Source: CADCVT01 sp036389485 (GTDB lineage: Bacteria; Actinomycetota; Thermoleophilia; Solirubrobacterales; Solirubrobacteraceae). Taken from it: 64,000 nucleotides of DNA. This document shows, piece by piece, positions 1 through 7,448 of the stretch. Position 1 is the first letter of the stretch. Every line of letters begins with the position of its first letter. A model generated the notes under the pieces. It was not told the origin of the DNA. It was given only the letters and a program-made list of their open reading frames with translations, and searched no databases. Position numbers and translations under genes: made by a program. The stretch spans positions 46,377 to 110,376 of the forward strand of contig DASVPR010000027.1 in the NCBI GenBank assembly GCA_036389485.1, given 5' to 3'.

Positions 1-13
1 AGATCGGAGCACA

Positions 14-511
14 GTGGCCGAACCCTTCCTTTCCGAGATCAGAATCATGAGCTTCGTCTTCGCCCCCAAGGGCTGGGCGCTCTGCAACGGGCAGTTGATG
101 CCGATCAACCAGAACCAGGCGCTGTTCTCGCTCCTCGGCACGACGTTCGGCGGCGACGGGAGGGTGAACTTCGCCCTGCCGGACATCCGCGGCAACACTC
201 CCATCGGCGTCGGCAACGGCCACACGCTCGGCGAGAAGGGAGGCGAGCAGGCACACACCCTCAAGACGGCCGAGATGGCGGCGCACTTCCACTTCATCAA
301 CGCCTCGAGTCAGGACGCGAACACCAACCTCCCCGGCGGCAACGTGTTCGCCACGGCGTCGAACATCTACAACCCGGTCGGCTCGCTCACCTCGCTCGTG
401 CCGGCCACGGTCACGAACGTGGGCGGCGGCCAGGCGCATCTCAACATGCAGCCGTTCCTGACGCTGTCGTTCTGCATCGCCCTCCAGGGCATCTTCCCGT
501 CACCAAACTAG
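14..511 (+). CDS. Phage tail collar domain protein (Mdp-like), copy 1
   Basis: A 165-residue protein of the phage tail collar / microcystin-dependent (Mdp) family. The family hallmark is visible at the N-terminus: a FAPKGWALCNGQ block at about residues 17-28, then LLGTTFGGDG and FALPDIRG. The C-terminus has the usual NMQPFLTLSFCIALQG ending. These domains occur in tail fibres but also in chromosomal genes of unknown role outside phages. The GTG start at 14 follows GGAGC at 6-10. It is the first of three tandem paralogues separated by 8-16 nt, so they are very likely co-transcribed. No other phage structural gene lies nearby, so a prophage role is not supported. Actual function unknown. Confidence 0.88.
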   Translation: MAEPFLSEIRIMSFVFAPKGWALCNGQLMPINQNQALFSLLGTTFGGDGRVNFALPDIRGNTPIGVGNGHTLGEKGGEQAHTLKTAEMAAHFHFINASSQDANTNLPGGNVFATASNIYNPVGSLTSLVPATVTNVGGGQAHLNMQPFLTLSFCIALQGIFPSPN

Positions 512-527
512 GCGAAGGACACGCGAC

Positions 528-1031
528 ATGGCACAGCCTTACGTCGGCGAGATCCGCATGTTCGGGGGGAACTTCGCCCCGGCCGGGTGGATGTTCTGCG
601 AAGGCCAGCAGCTCCCCATCTCCGAGAACGAGACGCTCTTCCAGCTCATCGGCACCACCTACGGCGGCGACGGCCAGGAGACGTTCAACCTCCCGGACCT
701 GCGGGGACGGATCCCGATCCACCAGGGCAACGGGTTCATCCTCGCCGAGACGGGAGGCGCGGAGGAGATCACGCTGACGACCCAGCAGATCCCGGTCCAC
801 AACCACGCGTTCCTGGCGAGCACGCCGCAGGGCACCCTGAACAGCCCGCAGGACAACGTCCTCGCCGCGGGAAAGACGGTCGACCTCTACCGCGAGGCGT
901 CGCCCACCACGGCGATGGCGGCCGGCGCGATCGGCCCCATCGGCGGCTCGCAGCCGCACACGAACTTCCAGCCGTACCTCTGCATCGACTTCATCATCTC
1001 TCTGTTCGGGATCTTCCCGAGCCCCACCTAG
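528..1031 (+). CDS. Phage tail collar domain protein (Mdp-like), copy 2
   Basis: Second of three tandem tail-collar paralogues, 167 residues. It keeps the same blocks as copy 1: FAPAGWMFCEGQ, LIGTTYGGDGQ, FNLPDLRGR, and a C-terminal NFQPYLCIDFIISLFG. The middle third, between the collar fold and the C-terminal strand, is the most divergent part between copies. The ATG start is 16 nt after the stop of copy 1, so it should be read from the same transcript. The paralogues could assemble together into a trimer or fibre, but this is inference; the sequence shows only homology and linkage. Confidence 0.88.
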   Translation: MAQPYVGEIRMFGGNFAPAGWMFCEGQQLPISENETLFQLIGTTYGGDGQETFNLPDLRGRIPIHQGNGFILAETGGAEEITLTTQQIPVHNHAFLASTPQGTLNSPQDNVLAAGKTVDLYREASPTTAMAAGAIGPIGGSQPHTNFQPYLCIDFIISLFGIFPSPT

Positions 1032-1039
1032 GAGCGACC

Positions 1040-1567
1040 ATGGCCGATCCATTCGTGGCGGAGATCCGGATCTTCCCCTTCAACTTCGCGCCCAAGGGCT
1101 GGGCGTGGTGTCAGGGGCAGCTGCTGCCCCTCTCGCAGAACACGGCGCTGTTCTCGCTGCTCGGCACGACGTACGGCGGCAACGGGAAGTCGAACTTCGC
1201 GCTGCCGGACCTGGAGGGGCGGGCGCCGATGCACCCCGGCCAGGGTTCCGGGCTGAGCCTGCACGACCTCGGCGAGACGGGCGGCTCGGAGACGGTCACC
1301 CTGATCCAGAGCGAGATGCCGTTCCACAACCACGGGCTCATGGCGGCGAACTTCCCGGCCGACGTGCAGGCGCCGCAGCCCATCGTCGCGCTCGCCCGCA
1401 CGGGCAGCGGCAACTCCTTCCAGACCAACAGCACCACGAACCTCGTGCAGATGAACCCGCAGGCGCTGTCCATCGCCGGCGGCGACCAGCCGCACAACAA
1501 CATGCAGCCGTACCTGACGTTCTACTTCAACATCGCCCTGCAGGGCGTGTTCCCGCCGCGCGGCTAG
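1040..1567 (+). CDS. Phage tail collar domain protein (Mdp-like), copy 3
   Basis: Third tandem tail-collar paralogue, 175 residues, starting at the ATG that follows GGAGCG at 1031-1036. An upstream in-frame extension reads through copy 2 in another frame and was not used. It carries FAPKGWAWCQGQ, LLGTTYGGNGK, FALPDLEGR and a C-terminal NMQPYLTFYFNIALQG. The stop codon TAG at 1565-1567 shares its G with the GTG start of the following acetyltransferase gene, so translation of the two is probably coupled. Confidence 0.88.
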   Translation: MADPFVAEIRIFPFNFAPKGWAWCQGQLLPLSQNTALFSLLGTTYGGNGKSNFALPDLEGRAPMHPGQGSGLSLHDLGETGGSETVTLIQSEMPFHNHGLMAANFPADVQAPQPIVALARTGSGNSFQTNSTTNLVQMNPQALSIAGGDQPHNNMQPYLTFYFNIALQGVFPPRG

Positions 1568-2040
1568 TGGCGGAACCGCGGCTGCGGCCGGTGACGGACG
1601 CGGACCGCGCGTTCCTCGTCGCGCTCTACGGCAGCGTGCGCGAGCCCGAGCTCGCGCATCTGTCGTGGGACGACGAGACGCGGGCGGCGTTCATCGAGCA
1701 GCAGTTCGCGGCGCAGGACGCGCACTACCGCTCCAACTACCCGGGCGCGACGCTCGACGTGATCGAGGTCGACGGCGAGCCCGCGGGGCGGTTGTACGTC
1801 CATCGTGGCCGGAGCGACATCCGCATCATGGACATCGCGCTCGCGCCGGCGTTCCGCAGGCGCGGGATCGGCACCGAGCTGCTGCACGCGCTGATGGAGG
1901 AGGCGGAGGCGAGCGGGCGCAAGCTCTCGATCCACGTCGAGATGAACAACCCGGCGCGCCTGCTCTACGAGCGGCTCGGCTTCACGCGCGCCGGCGAGCA
2001 CGGCGTCTACGTGCTGATGGAGCGCGCCCCGGCTACGTGA
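1567..2040 (+). CDS. GNAT family N-acetyltransferase
   Basis: A 157-residue GNAT-fold acetyltransferase, expected to transfer acetyl from acetyl-CoA to an amine. The acetyl-CoA binding signature (R/QxxGxG/A) is seen as FRRRGIGTEL, preceded by the strand DIALAP and followed by NNPARLLYERLGF, a typical motif B region. The GTG start overlaps the stop of the third tail-collar gene by one base, so the acetyltransferase belongs to that operon. The substrate is not deducible; modification of a collar protein is conceivable but speculative. Its 3' end overlaps the convergent DUF6916-like gene by 8 nt. Confidence 0.85.
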   Translation: MAEPRLRPVTDADRAFLVALYGSVREPELAHLSWDDETRAAFIEQQFAAQDAHYRSNYPGATLDVIEVDGEPAGRLYVHRGRSDIRIMDIALAPAFRRRGIGTELLHALMEEAEASGRKLSIHVEMNNPARLLYERLGFTRAGEHGVYVLMERAPAT

Positions 2041-2326
2041 AGACGGCTTCGTAGCGCATGCCGTCCGAGCTGGGGCCGAGCGGCACGACGAAGAGCGGGA
2101 ACGTCCCGAGCTCCTCGTGCGTCACCTCGACGGTCTGCTGCGGCACGTGGGCCGGCTCGGGGTCGGTGAACTCCAGCGAGAAGGGCGCTCGCCCCTTGTC
2201 GCCCTCCGGGCGCGGGAGCATGTCGACCTGCCGCAGCGTCAGCGTGAGCGTGCGGCCCTCGGCGACGGCGGCGAACGTCTCGCCGATCCGCCCCTCGAAC
2301 TCCTCGTGTGTCAGCCTGTCGAGCAG
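2033..2326 (-). CDS. DUF6916-like small protein
   Basis: About 97 residues with the pattern of the DUF6916 family: an N-terminal LTHEEFEGRIGE block, a central FSLEF strand, then HEELGTFPLFVVPLGP and the ending GMRYEAVF. From memory such proteins are often encoded beside tail-collar genes, and here it converges on that operon. The start is uncertain. No ATG or GTG lies close to the conserved domain; a CTG at 2326 (giving MLDRLTHEEF) best fits the expected N-terminus, a second CTG lies at 2314, and a longer reading frame opens upstream. The chosen start directly abuts the greA ATG on the other strand. Function unknown. Confidence 0.6.
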   Translation of the reverse strand: MLDRLTHEEFEGRIGETFAAVAEGRTLTLTLRQVDMLPRPEGDKGRAPFSLEFTDPEPAHVPQQTVEVTHEELGTFPLFVVPLGPSSDGMRYEAVFT

Positions 2327-2794
2327 ATGACGGAGCCTAGCTACATGACGGCCGAGGGGCACGCCAGCCTCCGTGCGCAGATCGAGGACCTCGAAGGTCG
2401 CGGCCGCAACGAGATCGCGGAGCAGATCAAGACGGCGCGGGCGTGGGGCGACCTGAAGGAGAACGCCGAGTACCACGCGGCGAAGGACGCCCAGGCGCAT
2501 CTCGAGACGAAGATCCGGCAGCTGCGAGAGCAGCTCCTGAACGCGCGGATCGTAGAGGCTTCGGCGGGCGCCGAGACCGTCGCCTTCGGCTCGACGGTGG
2601 AAGTGGAGGACGAGGAGAGCGGCCGGAAGATGACCTACACGCTCGTCAGCCAGCACGAGGCGGTGCCCGCGGAGGGCCGGCTCGCCTTCGACTCGCCGGT
2701 GGGCGCCGCGCTGCGCGACCGCAAGGTCGGTGAGGTGGCGGTCGTCGCAACTCCGCGCGGCGAGCGGCGCCTGAGGGTCCTCGGGATCAGCTGA
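2327..2794 (+). CDS. greA: Transcription elongation factor GreA/GreB family
   Basis: A 155-residue Gre factor, which enters the RNA polymerase secondary channel and stimulates cleavage of backtracked transcripts. The N-terminal coiled coil (residues about 10-80) contains the diagnostic GDLKENAEYHAAKDAQ segment, including the acidic tip residues. The C-terminal FKBP-like domain carries VEVEDEESG and an ending with TPRGERRLRVLGI. The length is normal for the family. The ATG at 2327 gives PSYMTAEGH, matching the usual Gre start. An ATG at 2345 has a better upstream CGGAG (2331-2335) but would remove six plausible residues. Confidence 0.9.
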   Translation: MTEPSYMTAEGHASLRAQIEDLEGRGRNEIAEQIKTARAWGDLKENAEYHAAKDAQAHLETKIRQLREQLLNARIVEASAGAETVAFGSTVEVEDEESGRKMTYTLVSQHEAVPAEGRLAFDSPVGAALRDRKVGEVAVVATPRGERRLRVLGIS

Positions 2795-2797
2795 GCC

Positions 2798-3532
2798 TCA
2801 CGCGGCTCGCAGCGCGCGCCGCGCCGCCGCCTCCACCAGCCCCGCGAAGAGCGCGAGGTGCTCCTCCCGGTCGACGAGGCACTCCGCGTGCCACTGGACG
2901 CCGACGTGGAAGCGCGCCGACGGGTCCTCGATCCCCTCGACGATGCCGTCCAGCGACTTCGCGGACACGCGGAGCCCGCGGCCGAGCAGCTCGGGCGCCT
3001 GATGATGGAACGAGTTGACGTCGACCGAGCGCGCGCGGACGAGCCGGCCGAGGCGCGTCCCGGCGGCGACGTCGACCCGGTGCACGGTGCGGTCGCCCGG
3101 GCAGGTCTGGCGATGGCCCTCCACGTGCTGGCGCAGCGTGCCGCCGGCCGCGACGTTCATCACCTGCATGCCGCGGCAGACGCCGAGCACGGGCATGCCG
3201 CGCGCGGCGGCGCGGTGGGCGAGCGCGAGCTCGAACGCGTCCGCCTCCGGCTCGGTCGGCCCCAGCTCGGGCGCGGGCTCCGCCCCGTACGCGGTCGGGT
3301 GGAGGTCCGGCCCGCCGGAGAGGCAGAGGCCGTCGAGGCGGTCGAGCACCGCGTCGAGCGCCGCCCCGCGCACCGGCGTGAGGATCACCGGGAGGCCGCC
3401 GGCCTTCGCCACCGCCTCGCCGTAGACGACGCCGAGCGCCATCTCGCGGCGCGGCGGCTCGCCCTCGGGCGTCTGATGGTGCTCGCCGACGCGCCGGTAC
3501 TCCGACGACGTCACTCCGATCAGCGCGGCCAT
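2798..3532 (-). CDS. Class I glutamine amidotransferase, gamma-Glu-GABA hydrolase family
   Basis: A 244-residue peptidase C26 / PuuD-type enzyme, expected to hydrolyse gamma-glutamyl amides such as gamma-glutamyl-GABA in polyamine breakdown. Visible active-site elements are the nucleophile elbow VLGVCRGMQ (Cys), the oxyanion region LSGGPDLHP, and VGVQWHAE carrying the catalytic His and Glu. The gene follows the MocR regulator gene (start 5143) on the same strand with an 87-nt gap, so regulation by that MocR protein is likely. The substrate is inferred from the family; related members hydrolyse other glutamyl amides. Confidence 0.85.
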   Translation of the reverse strand: MAALIGVTSSEYRRVGEHHQTPEGEPPRREMALGVVYGEAVAKAGGLPVILTPVRGAALDAVLDRLDGLCLSGGPDLHPTAYGAEPAPELGPTEPEADAFELALAHRAAARGMPVLGVCRGMQVMNVAAGGTLRQHVEGHRQTCPGDRTVHRVDVAAGTRLGRLVRARSVDVNSFHHQAPELLGRGLRVSAKSLDGIVEGIEDPSARFHVGVQWHAECLVDREEHLALFAGLVEAAARRALRAA

Positions 3533-3619
3533 GCGGCCAGAGTGCCCGCAATTTGGGACCTTCTCATTGTCCGGACGTCGAAGATCCGGCCGCGCGGTTT
3601 CGACCCGGTGTCGAAAGGA

Positions 3620-5143
3620 CTACGAGATCGGCCCGGTGGCGGCGATGCGGTCGCGGCGGTGGACCGAGCGCAGCGCGCGGGCGAGCCGGCGGGCGCCCTC
3701 GTCGAACCGCTCCGGCGCGACGAGGGAGAACGACAGGCGCAGGCTGGTGCGGCCGGTCGGCTCCGGCTCGGCGGCGCCGCCGGGGAGGAACGTCACGCCC
3801 TCGCGCAGCGCCTCGGCGTAGAGCAGCCGCTCGTCGACCGGGCGGTTCAGCGTGACCCAGAGGTTGTGGCCGCCGCGCGGGACGATCCACGTCGCCGCGT
3901 CGGCCAGGTGGCGCTCGAGCGCCGCGAGCATCGCGTCGCGCCGTTCGCGGTACAGCTCGGCGGTCGCGCGGACGTGCTCCTCGTAGTCGCCGTCGCGCAG
4001 CAGCGAGGCGGCGACGAGCTGCGTCATCGCCGGCGTGTGCAGGTCGCTGTTCATCTTCAGGTGCGCGAGGCGGGCGAGGACCGACCCCTGCGCGGCGATC
4101 CACCCGATCCGCAGCCCGCCGGCGACCGTCTTCGACAGCGAGTCGACGTGGATGACGTGCGCGGGCGCGTCGGCGCGCAGGCTCTGCCCGCGCGGCCCCT
4201 CGAACGTGAGCCCCGCGTACACGCCGTCGTCGACGACGAAGAACGAGCGCTCCTGCGCCAGCGCGACGAGCCGCTCCCGCCGCTCGGCCGAGAGCATCGC
4301 GCCGGTCGGGTTCTGGCACGAGGACTGCAGGACGACGAGCTTGACCTCGTGGCGGGCGAGGATGCGCTCGATCGCGTCGACGTCGGCGCCGTCGGCGTCG
4401 ACCGGCATCGGGAGCGTGCGCGCGCCGGCCGCCTCGAGCGAGCTGACGGTGCCGGTGAACGTGGGCGACTCGACGACGGCGACGTCGCCAGGCTCGAGCA
4501 GCGCCCGCGCGACGAGGTCGATCGCCTGGCGGGCCCCGGTCGTGACGACGATCTCGTGGGGCGAGCGGGCGAAGCCGTGCCGCGTGCCCAGCTCGGCGAG
4601 CGCGTCGCGCAGCGCGGGCGTGCCCTCGACGGGGTTGTAGAAGAGCGCCTGGTCGAGCTGCTCGGTGAGCATGCGCTGCCCCGCCTCGACGATCGCCTCG
4701 CGCGGGAACGAGGCGGGGTCGGGCCAGCCCGCGGAGAGCGCGATGACGTCGTCGCCGTCGGGCTGGCGGAACGACTCCTGGAGCATCTGCTCGGCGTAGC
4801 TCTGCGTGCGGCGAGGGAGGGCGGCGAGCTGCCAGGTGTCGTCGTTGGCGTCGGCGGCGACGATGCCGCTCACGGGTGGGCGCGTGCGGACGAACGTGCC
4901 GCGGCCGACGGTTGCCGTCGTGTAGCCGAGCTCGCCGAGGCGGCGGTACACGCGCGCGGCGGTCAGCGGGTTGATGGCGGCCTGCTCGGCCAGCGCGCGG
5001 GTCGTCGGGAGCTTCGTCCCGGGGAGCAGCTCGCCCTCGTCGATCAGGGCCGCGAAGCGCTCCACGAGCTGCTGGGTAACCGAGCGTTCGCCGTCCCTGC
5101 TGATATCACTCAAGTTGATGTTGTAGGACATTGATTCAGTCAC
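3620..5143 (-). CDS. MocR-type GntR/aminotransferase transcriptional regulator
   Basis: A 507-residue fusion of a GntR winged helix (about residues 20-90; LPTTRALAEQAAINPLTAARVYRRL is the helix-turn-helix region, read in two parts) to a class I aminotransferase-like domain (about 115-500). The PLP lysine is Lys338 in SLSKTVAGG. MocR proteins sense amines or PLP-linked ligands and usually regulate neighbouring metabolic genes and themselves. The GTG start at 5143 is used; an ATG at 5131 is an alternative. An inverted ATTGA/TCAAT repeat overlaps both starts. The gamma-Glu-GABA hydrolase-like gene downstream is the obvious target. Confidence 0.88.
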   Translation of the reverse strand: MTESMSYNINLSDISRDGERSVTQQLVERFAALIDEGELLPGTKLPTTRALAEQAAINPLTAARVYRRLGELGYTTATVGRGTFVRTRPPVSGIVAADANDDTWQLAALPRRTQSYAEQMLQESFRQPDGDDVIALSAGWPDPASFPREAIVEAGQRMLTEQLDQALFYNPVEGTPALRDALAELGTRHGFARSPHEIVVTTGARQAIDLVARALLEPGDVAVVESPTFTGTVSSLEAAGARTLPMPVDADGADVDAIERILARHEVKLVVLQSSCQNPTGAMLSAERRERLVALAQERSFFVVDDGVYAGLTFEGPRGQSLRADAPAHVIHVDSLSKTVAGGLRIGWIAAQGSVLARLAHLKMNSDLHTPAMTQLVAASLLRDGDYEEHVRATAELYRERRDAMLAALERHLADAATWIVPRGGHNLWVTLNRPVDERLLYAEALREGVTFLPGGAAEPEPTGRTSLRLSFSLVAPERFDEGARRLARALRSVHRRDRIAATGPIS

Positions 5144-5148
5144 TCAAT
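5130..5148. promoter_or_regulatory. Imperfect palindrome at the mocR-like start, candidate operator
   Basis: A 19-nt dyad with perfect ATTGA/TCAAT arms and alternating matches across the centre. It covers the start codons of the MocR-like gene and lies 52 nt before the divergent gene at 5200. Position and symmetry fit an autoregulatory site; binding is inferred. Confidence 0.4.
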
Positions 5149-5199
5149 CGCGGATACTAGTCGCACAACTTGCCCTGTTCCGCCACGAAGGATCGCACA

Positions 5200-5517
5200 A
5201 TGTCCCGCGCAATGCCAACCGTCACCTCATTGTCTTACGAGCCGGCGATCTCGATCCGGCGCGCCGGCGACCGCGACCACCGGTCGATCGAGCGGCTCGC
5301 CGCGCTGGACTCGGCGCCCGCGCCGAGGCAGCCGGTGCTGCTGGCGGAGGTCGACGGCGAGCCGTGGGCCGCGTTGAGCCTCCACGACGGTCACGCCGTC
5401 GCCGACCCGTTCCGCCGCTCCGCCGGCGTCCTCGAGCTCCTCCGCGCCCGCGCCGGCCAGAAGCAGTCGCGGCGGGCGCCCGGCCGCCCCCTCCTCGCCC
5501 CGCGCTGGGCGGCCTGA
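5200..5517 (+). CDS. Small GNAT-like partial-domain protein
   Basis: A 105-residue protein starting at an ATG preceded by GAAGGA (5187-5192, spacing 7). It resembles the first strands of a GNAT domain: SIRRAGDRDHRSIERLAALD followed by LLAEVDGEPWAALSL, then a short helical ADPFRRSAGVLELLRAR and a basic tail. It lacks the acetyl-CoA pyrophosphate loop, so it is probably not an active acetyltransferase. I know short actinobacterial proteins with this architecture, but not a function for them. It is divergent from the MocR-like gene and convergent with the DMT transporter gene, with a strong hairpin between. Confidence 0.65.
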   Translation: MSRAMPTVTSLSYEPAISIRRAGDRDHRSIERLAALDSAPAPRQPVLLAEVDGEPWAALSLHDGHAVADPFRRSAGVLELLRARAGQKQSRRAPGRPLLAPRWAA

Positions 5518-5528
5518 GAGGGTCCGTT

Positions 5529-5562
5529 CGGCCCGCCGCCGCGTCCTCCCGGCGGCGGGCCG
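5529..5562. terminator. Bidirectional hairpin between convergent genes
   Basis: A 12-bp perfect inverted repeat (arms 5529-5540 and 5551-5562, all G/C) around a 10-nt loop. It lies between the stops of the gene ending at 5517 (+) and the transporter gene ending at 5568 (-). There is no U-tract, which is usual in such GC-rich genomes. Likely terminates both transcripts. Confidence 0.65.
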
Positions 5563-5567
5563 CGCCC

Positions 5568-6461
5568 TCACGCGGCGCCCTCCGCCGGCACCGCGGCGCG
5601 CCGTCCGACCCGCACGGTCGCGACCGCGATCCCTCCGAGCACGACCGCCACGCCGGCGACCTGCACGAGCGACGGCTCCTCGCCCAGGATCGCCATCGCG
5701 AGCGCGACGCTCGCGACCGGCTGCGCGAGCAGGATGATCGACGTGACCGCGGCGGGCAGCTGCGGCAGCGACGTCGAGATGAGCATCCAGCCGAGGACCT
5801 GCGAGCTGAGCGCGAGCAGGACGAGCCACCCCTGCGCCGGCCAGCCGGGGAGCAGGTCGACGGTGCCGAGCGCCGCGCCCGCGGCGAGCGACCCGCCCGC
5901 GGCCCACGCGGTCGCCTCGAAGAGCGGCCCGGCCGGGCGGCCGGCGTTCGCGCTGCGCAGCAGCAGGATGAACGCGGCGTACGCGAGCGACGTCAGCACG
6001 CCGAAGAGCACGCCGCGCGCCGGCTCGTCGCCGTACGCGCCCTGCTCGAGCGCTCCGGAGATCAGGACCACGCCGACCAGGACGACCGGCACGGCGGCGA
6101 CGACCCGCGCCTCCGGTCGCTCGCCGAGCGTCGCCCACGCGACGAAGGCGACGAGCACCACCTGCAGGTTGCCGAGCACCGTTGCGAGCCCGGCGCCGAC
6201 GTCCGCGATCGCGTGGTGCCAGAAGACGAGGTCGGCGGCGAAGCAGAGGCCGGCGAGCGCGAGCACGAACCGTCGCGGCGGGCGGGGGCCGAGACGCCGC
6301 GCCTCGAGCCACGCGAGCACGGCGAGCGCGGGCAGCGCGTAGAGGCAGCGGAAGAACGCCGCCGTCTCGGGCGCGACTCCGGCCAGCCGGACGAGGATCC
6401 CCGAGAACGCGATCGTCAGCGCGCCGGCGAGGGCGATGGCGACGGGACGATCGGTCACCAC
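5568..6461 (-). CDS. EamA/DMT superfamily transporter
   Basis: A 297-residue inner-membrane protein with about ten hydrophobic segments arranged as two EamA repeats (about residues 7-135 and 150-285). LATVLGNLQVVLVAFVAWATLGE in the first half and AAVTSIILLAQPVASVALAMAILGE in the second (each read in parts) are typical EamA helix pairs ending in a conserved LGE. Such proteins export amino acids or other metabolites by a drug/metabolite carrier mechanism. It is divergent from an AraC-type regulator gene, 90 nt away, which probably controls it. Substrate unknown. Confidence 0.88.
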   Translation of the reverse strand: MVTDRPVAIALAGALTIAFSGILVRLAGVAPETAAFFRCLYALPALAVLAWLEARRLGPRPPRRFVLALAGLCFAADLVFWHHAIADVGAGLATVLGNLQVVLVAFVAWATLGERPEARVVAAVPVVLVGVVLISGALEQGAYGDEPARGVLFGVLTSLAYAAFILLLRSANAGRPAGPLFEATAWAAGGSLAAGAALGTVDLLPGWPAQGWLVLLALSSQVLGWMLISTSLPQLPAAVTSIILLAQPVASVALAMAILGEEPSLVQVAGVAVVLGGIAVATVRVGRRAAVPAEGAA

Positions 6462-6551
6462 CTCACCGTACGAGGGGCTCGGTGACGCACCGCACTCTTA
6501 CGAAGTCGCGCCGCGCGGTAAGCCCAGAACGATGGAAAGGCGGACGAGCAC

Positions 6552-7355
6552 ATGAGCACCCTCGTCGTCCCGAGCCTGCCGACGACGCGCTTCGCCGGGG
6601 CGCTCGACGACGTGCGGGTCCGTGTCGGGGCGATCGGGTCCTGCCGTCCGCCGCTGGTGCCGGGCCCGCATGCGCACGAGTACTTCGCCGTCCTGCTGTT
6701 CGGCGAGGCGGGCGGATGGCACGAGCTCGGCGGGGTGCGCCGCGAGGTCGAGCCCGGTGCCCTCGTCGCGATTCCGCCGGGCGCGGCGCACGACGTCGCC
6801 GCGGTCGGGGGCGCCACCGTGGCGTTCATGCCGGACGCGGTGAGCGAGGCCCGACCCCCCGCGGGGTCGTGCACGGTGGCGATCGCGAGCGGCGACCGCG
6901 CCGAGCTGAGCGGGACGATCGAGGCGCTGGACCGCGAGCTGCGCGATCGGCGCCCGGGCTTCCGCGCCGCCGTGCGCGCCCAGCTCAGCCTGCTCCTCGT
7001 CGGGGTCCGCAGACTCGTCGGCGACGAGCCGCCGGACGATCCGCTGCTCAGGGACGTCCTCGAGGTCATCGACAGCCGCTTCCGCGGCCCGCTCTCCCTC
7101 GAGGCGATCGCCGCGCACGTCAGCCGCTCGCCGCGGCATCTGTCGCGCCTCGTGAGCGCGCTCACCGGCGCGACGGTCATGCGCCTGGTGGACGACCGCC
7201 GCATGGAGGAGGCGCGCCACCTGCTGATCGACACCGACGCGCAGGTCGACGTCATCGCGCGCATGATCGGGTTCAGCGACGACGGCTACTTCCGCCGCCG
7301 CTTCCGCGCCGCCCACGGCGCGTCGCCGACCGAGTGGCGTCGCGAGCACACCTGA
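6552..7355 (+). CDS. AraC family transcriptional regulator
   Basis: A 267-residue regulator with an N-terminal cupin-type sensing domain (about residues 15-110; HAHEYFAVLLFGE and IPPGAAHDV are visible) and a C-terminal double helix-turn-helix (about 165-265). The second HTH ends with DDGYFRRRFRAAHGASPTEWR, read here in two parts, the classical AraC signature. The ATG start follows GAAAGGCGG at a suitable distance. Its divergent neighbour is a DMT exporter, an arrangement common for AraC-controlled metabolite efflux. The ligand is unknown. Confidence 0.9.
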   Translation: MSTLVVPSLPTTRFAGALDDVRVRVGAIGSCRPPLVPGPHAHEYFAVLLFGEAGGWHELGGVRREVEPGALVAIPPGAAHDVAAVGGATVAFMPDAVSEARPPAGSCTVAIASGDRAELSGTIEALDRELRDRRPGFRAAVRAQLSLLLVGVRRLVGDEPPDDPLLRDVLEVIDSRFRGPLSLEAIAAHVSRSPRHLSRLVSALTGATVMRLVDDRRMEEARHLLIDTDAQVDVIARMIGFSDDGYFRRRFRAAHGASPTEWRREHT

Positions 7356-7418
7356 CCGCATCGTCCTGGCACAGGGCCGGATCGCCTCTGGCGGCGACAC
7401 ACCGGATACAGGAGATTC

Positions 7419-7432
7419 AAGGGGAACCCCTT
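7419..7432. promoter_or_regulatory. Short inverted repeat in the leader of the lectin gene
   Basis: AAGGGG and CCCCTT arms separated by two bases, 17 nt before the ATG at 7449 and just upstream of the ribosome binding site AAGGAG (7438-7443). It could be an operator or a small RNA hairpin; the sequence does not decide. Confidence 0.3.
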
Positions 7433-7448
7433 CCGTCAAGGAGACCCC

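Noticed and set aside
14..1567. Prophage or tailocin
   Set aside because: Only collar-domain proteins are present; no capsid, portal, sheath, tape-measure, integrase or lysis genes are seen in the following 60 kb.
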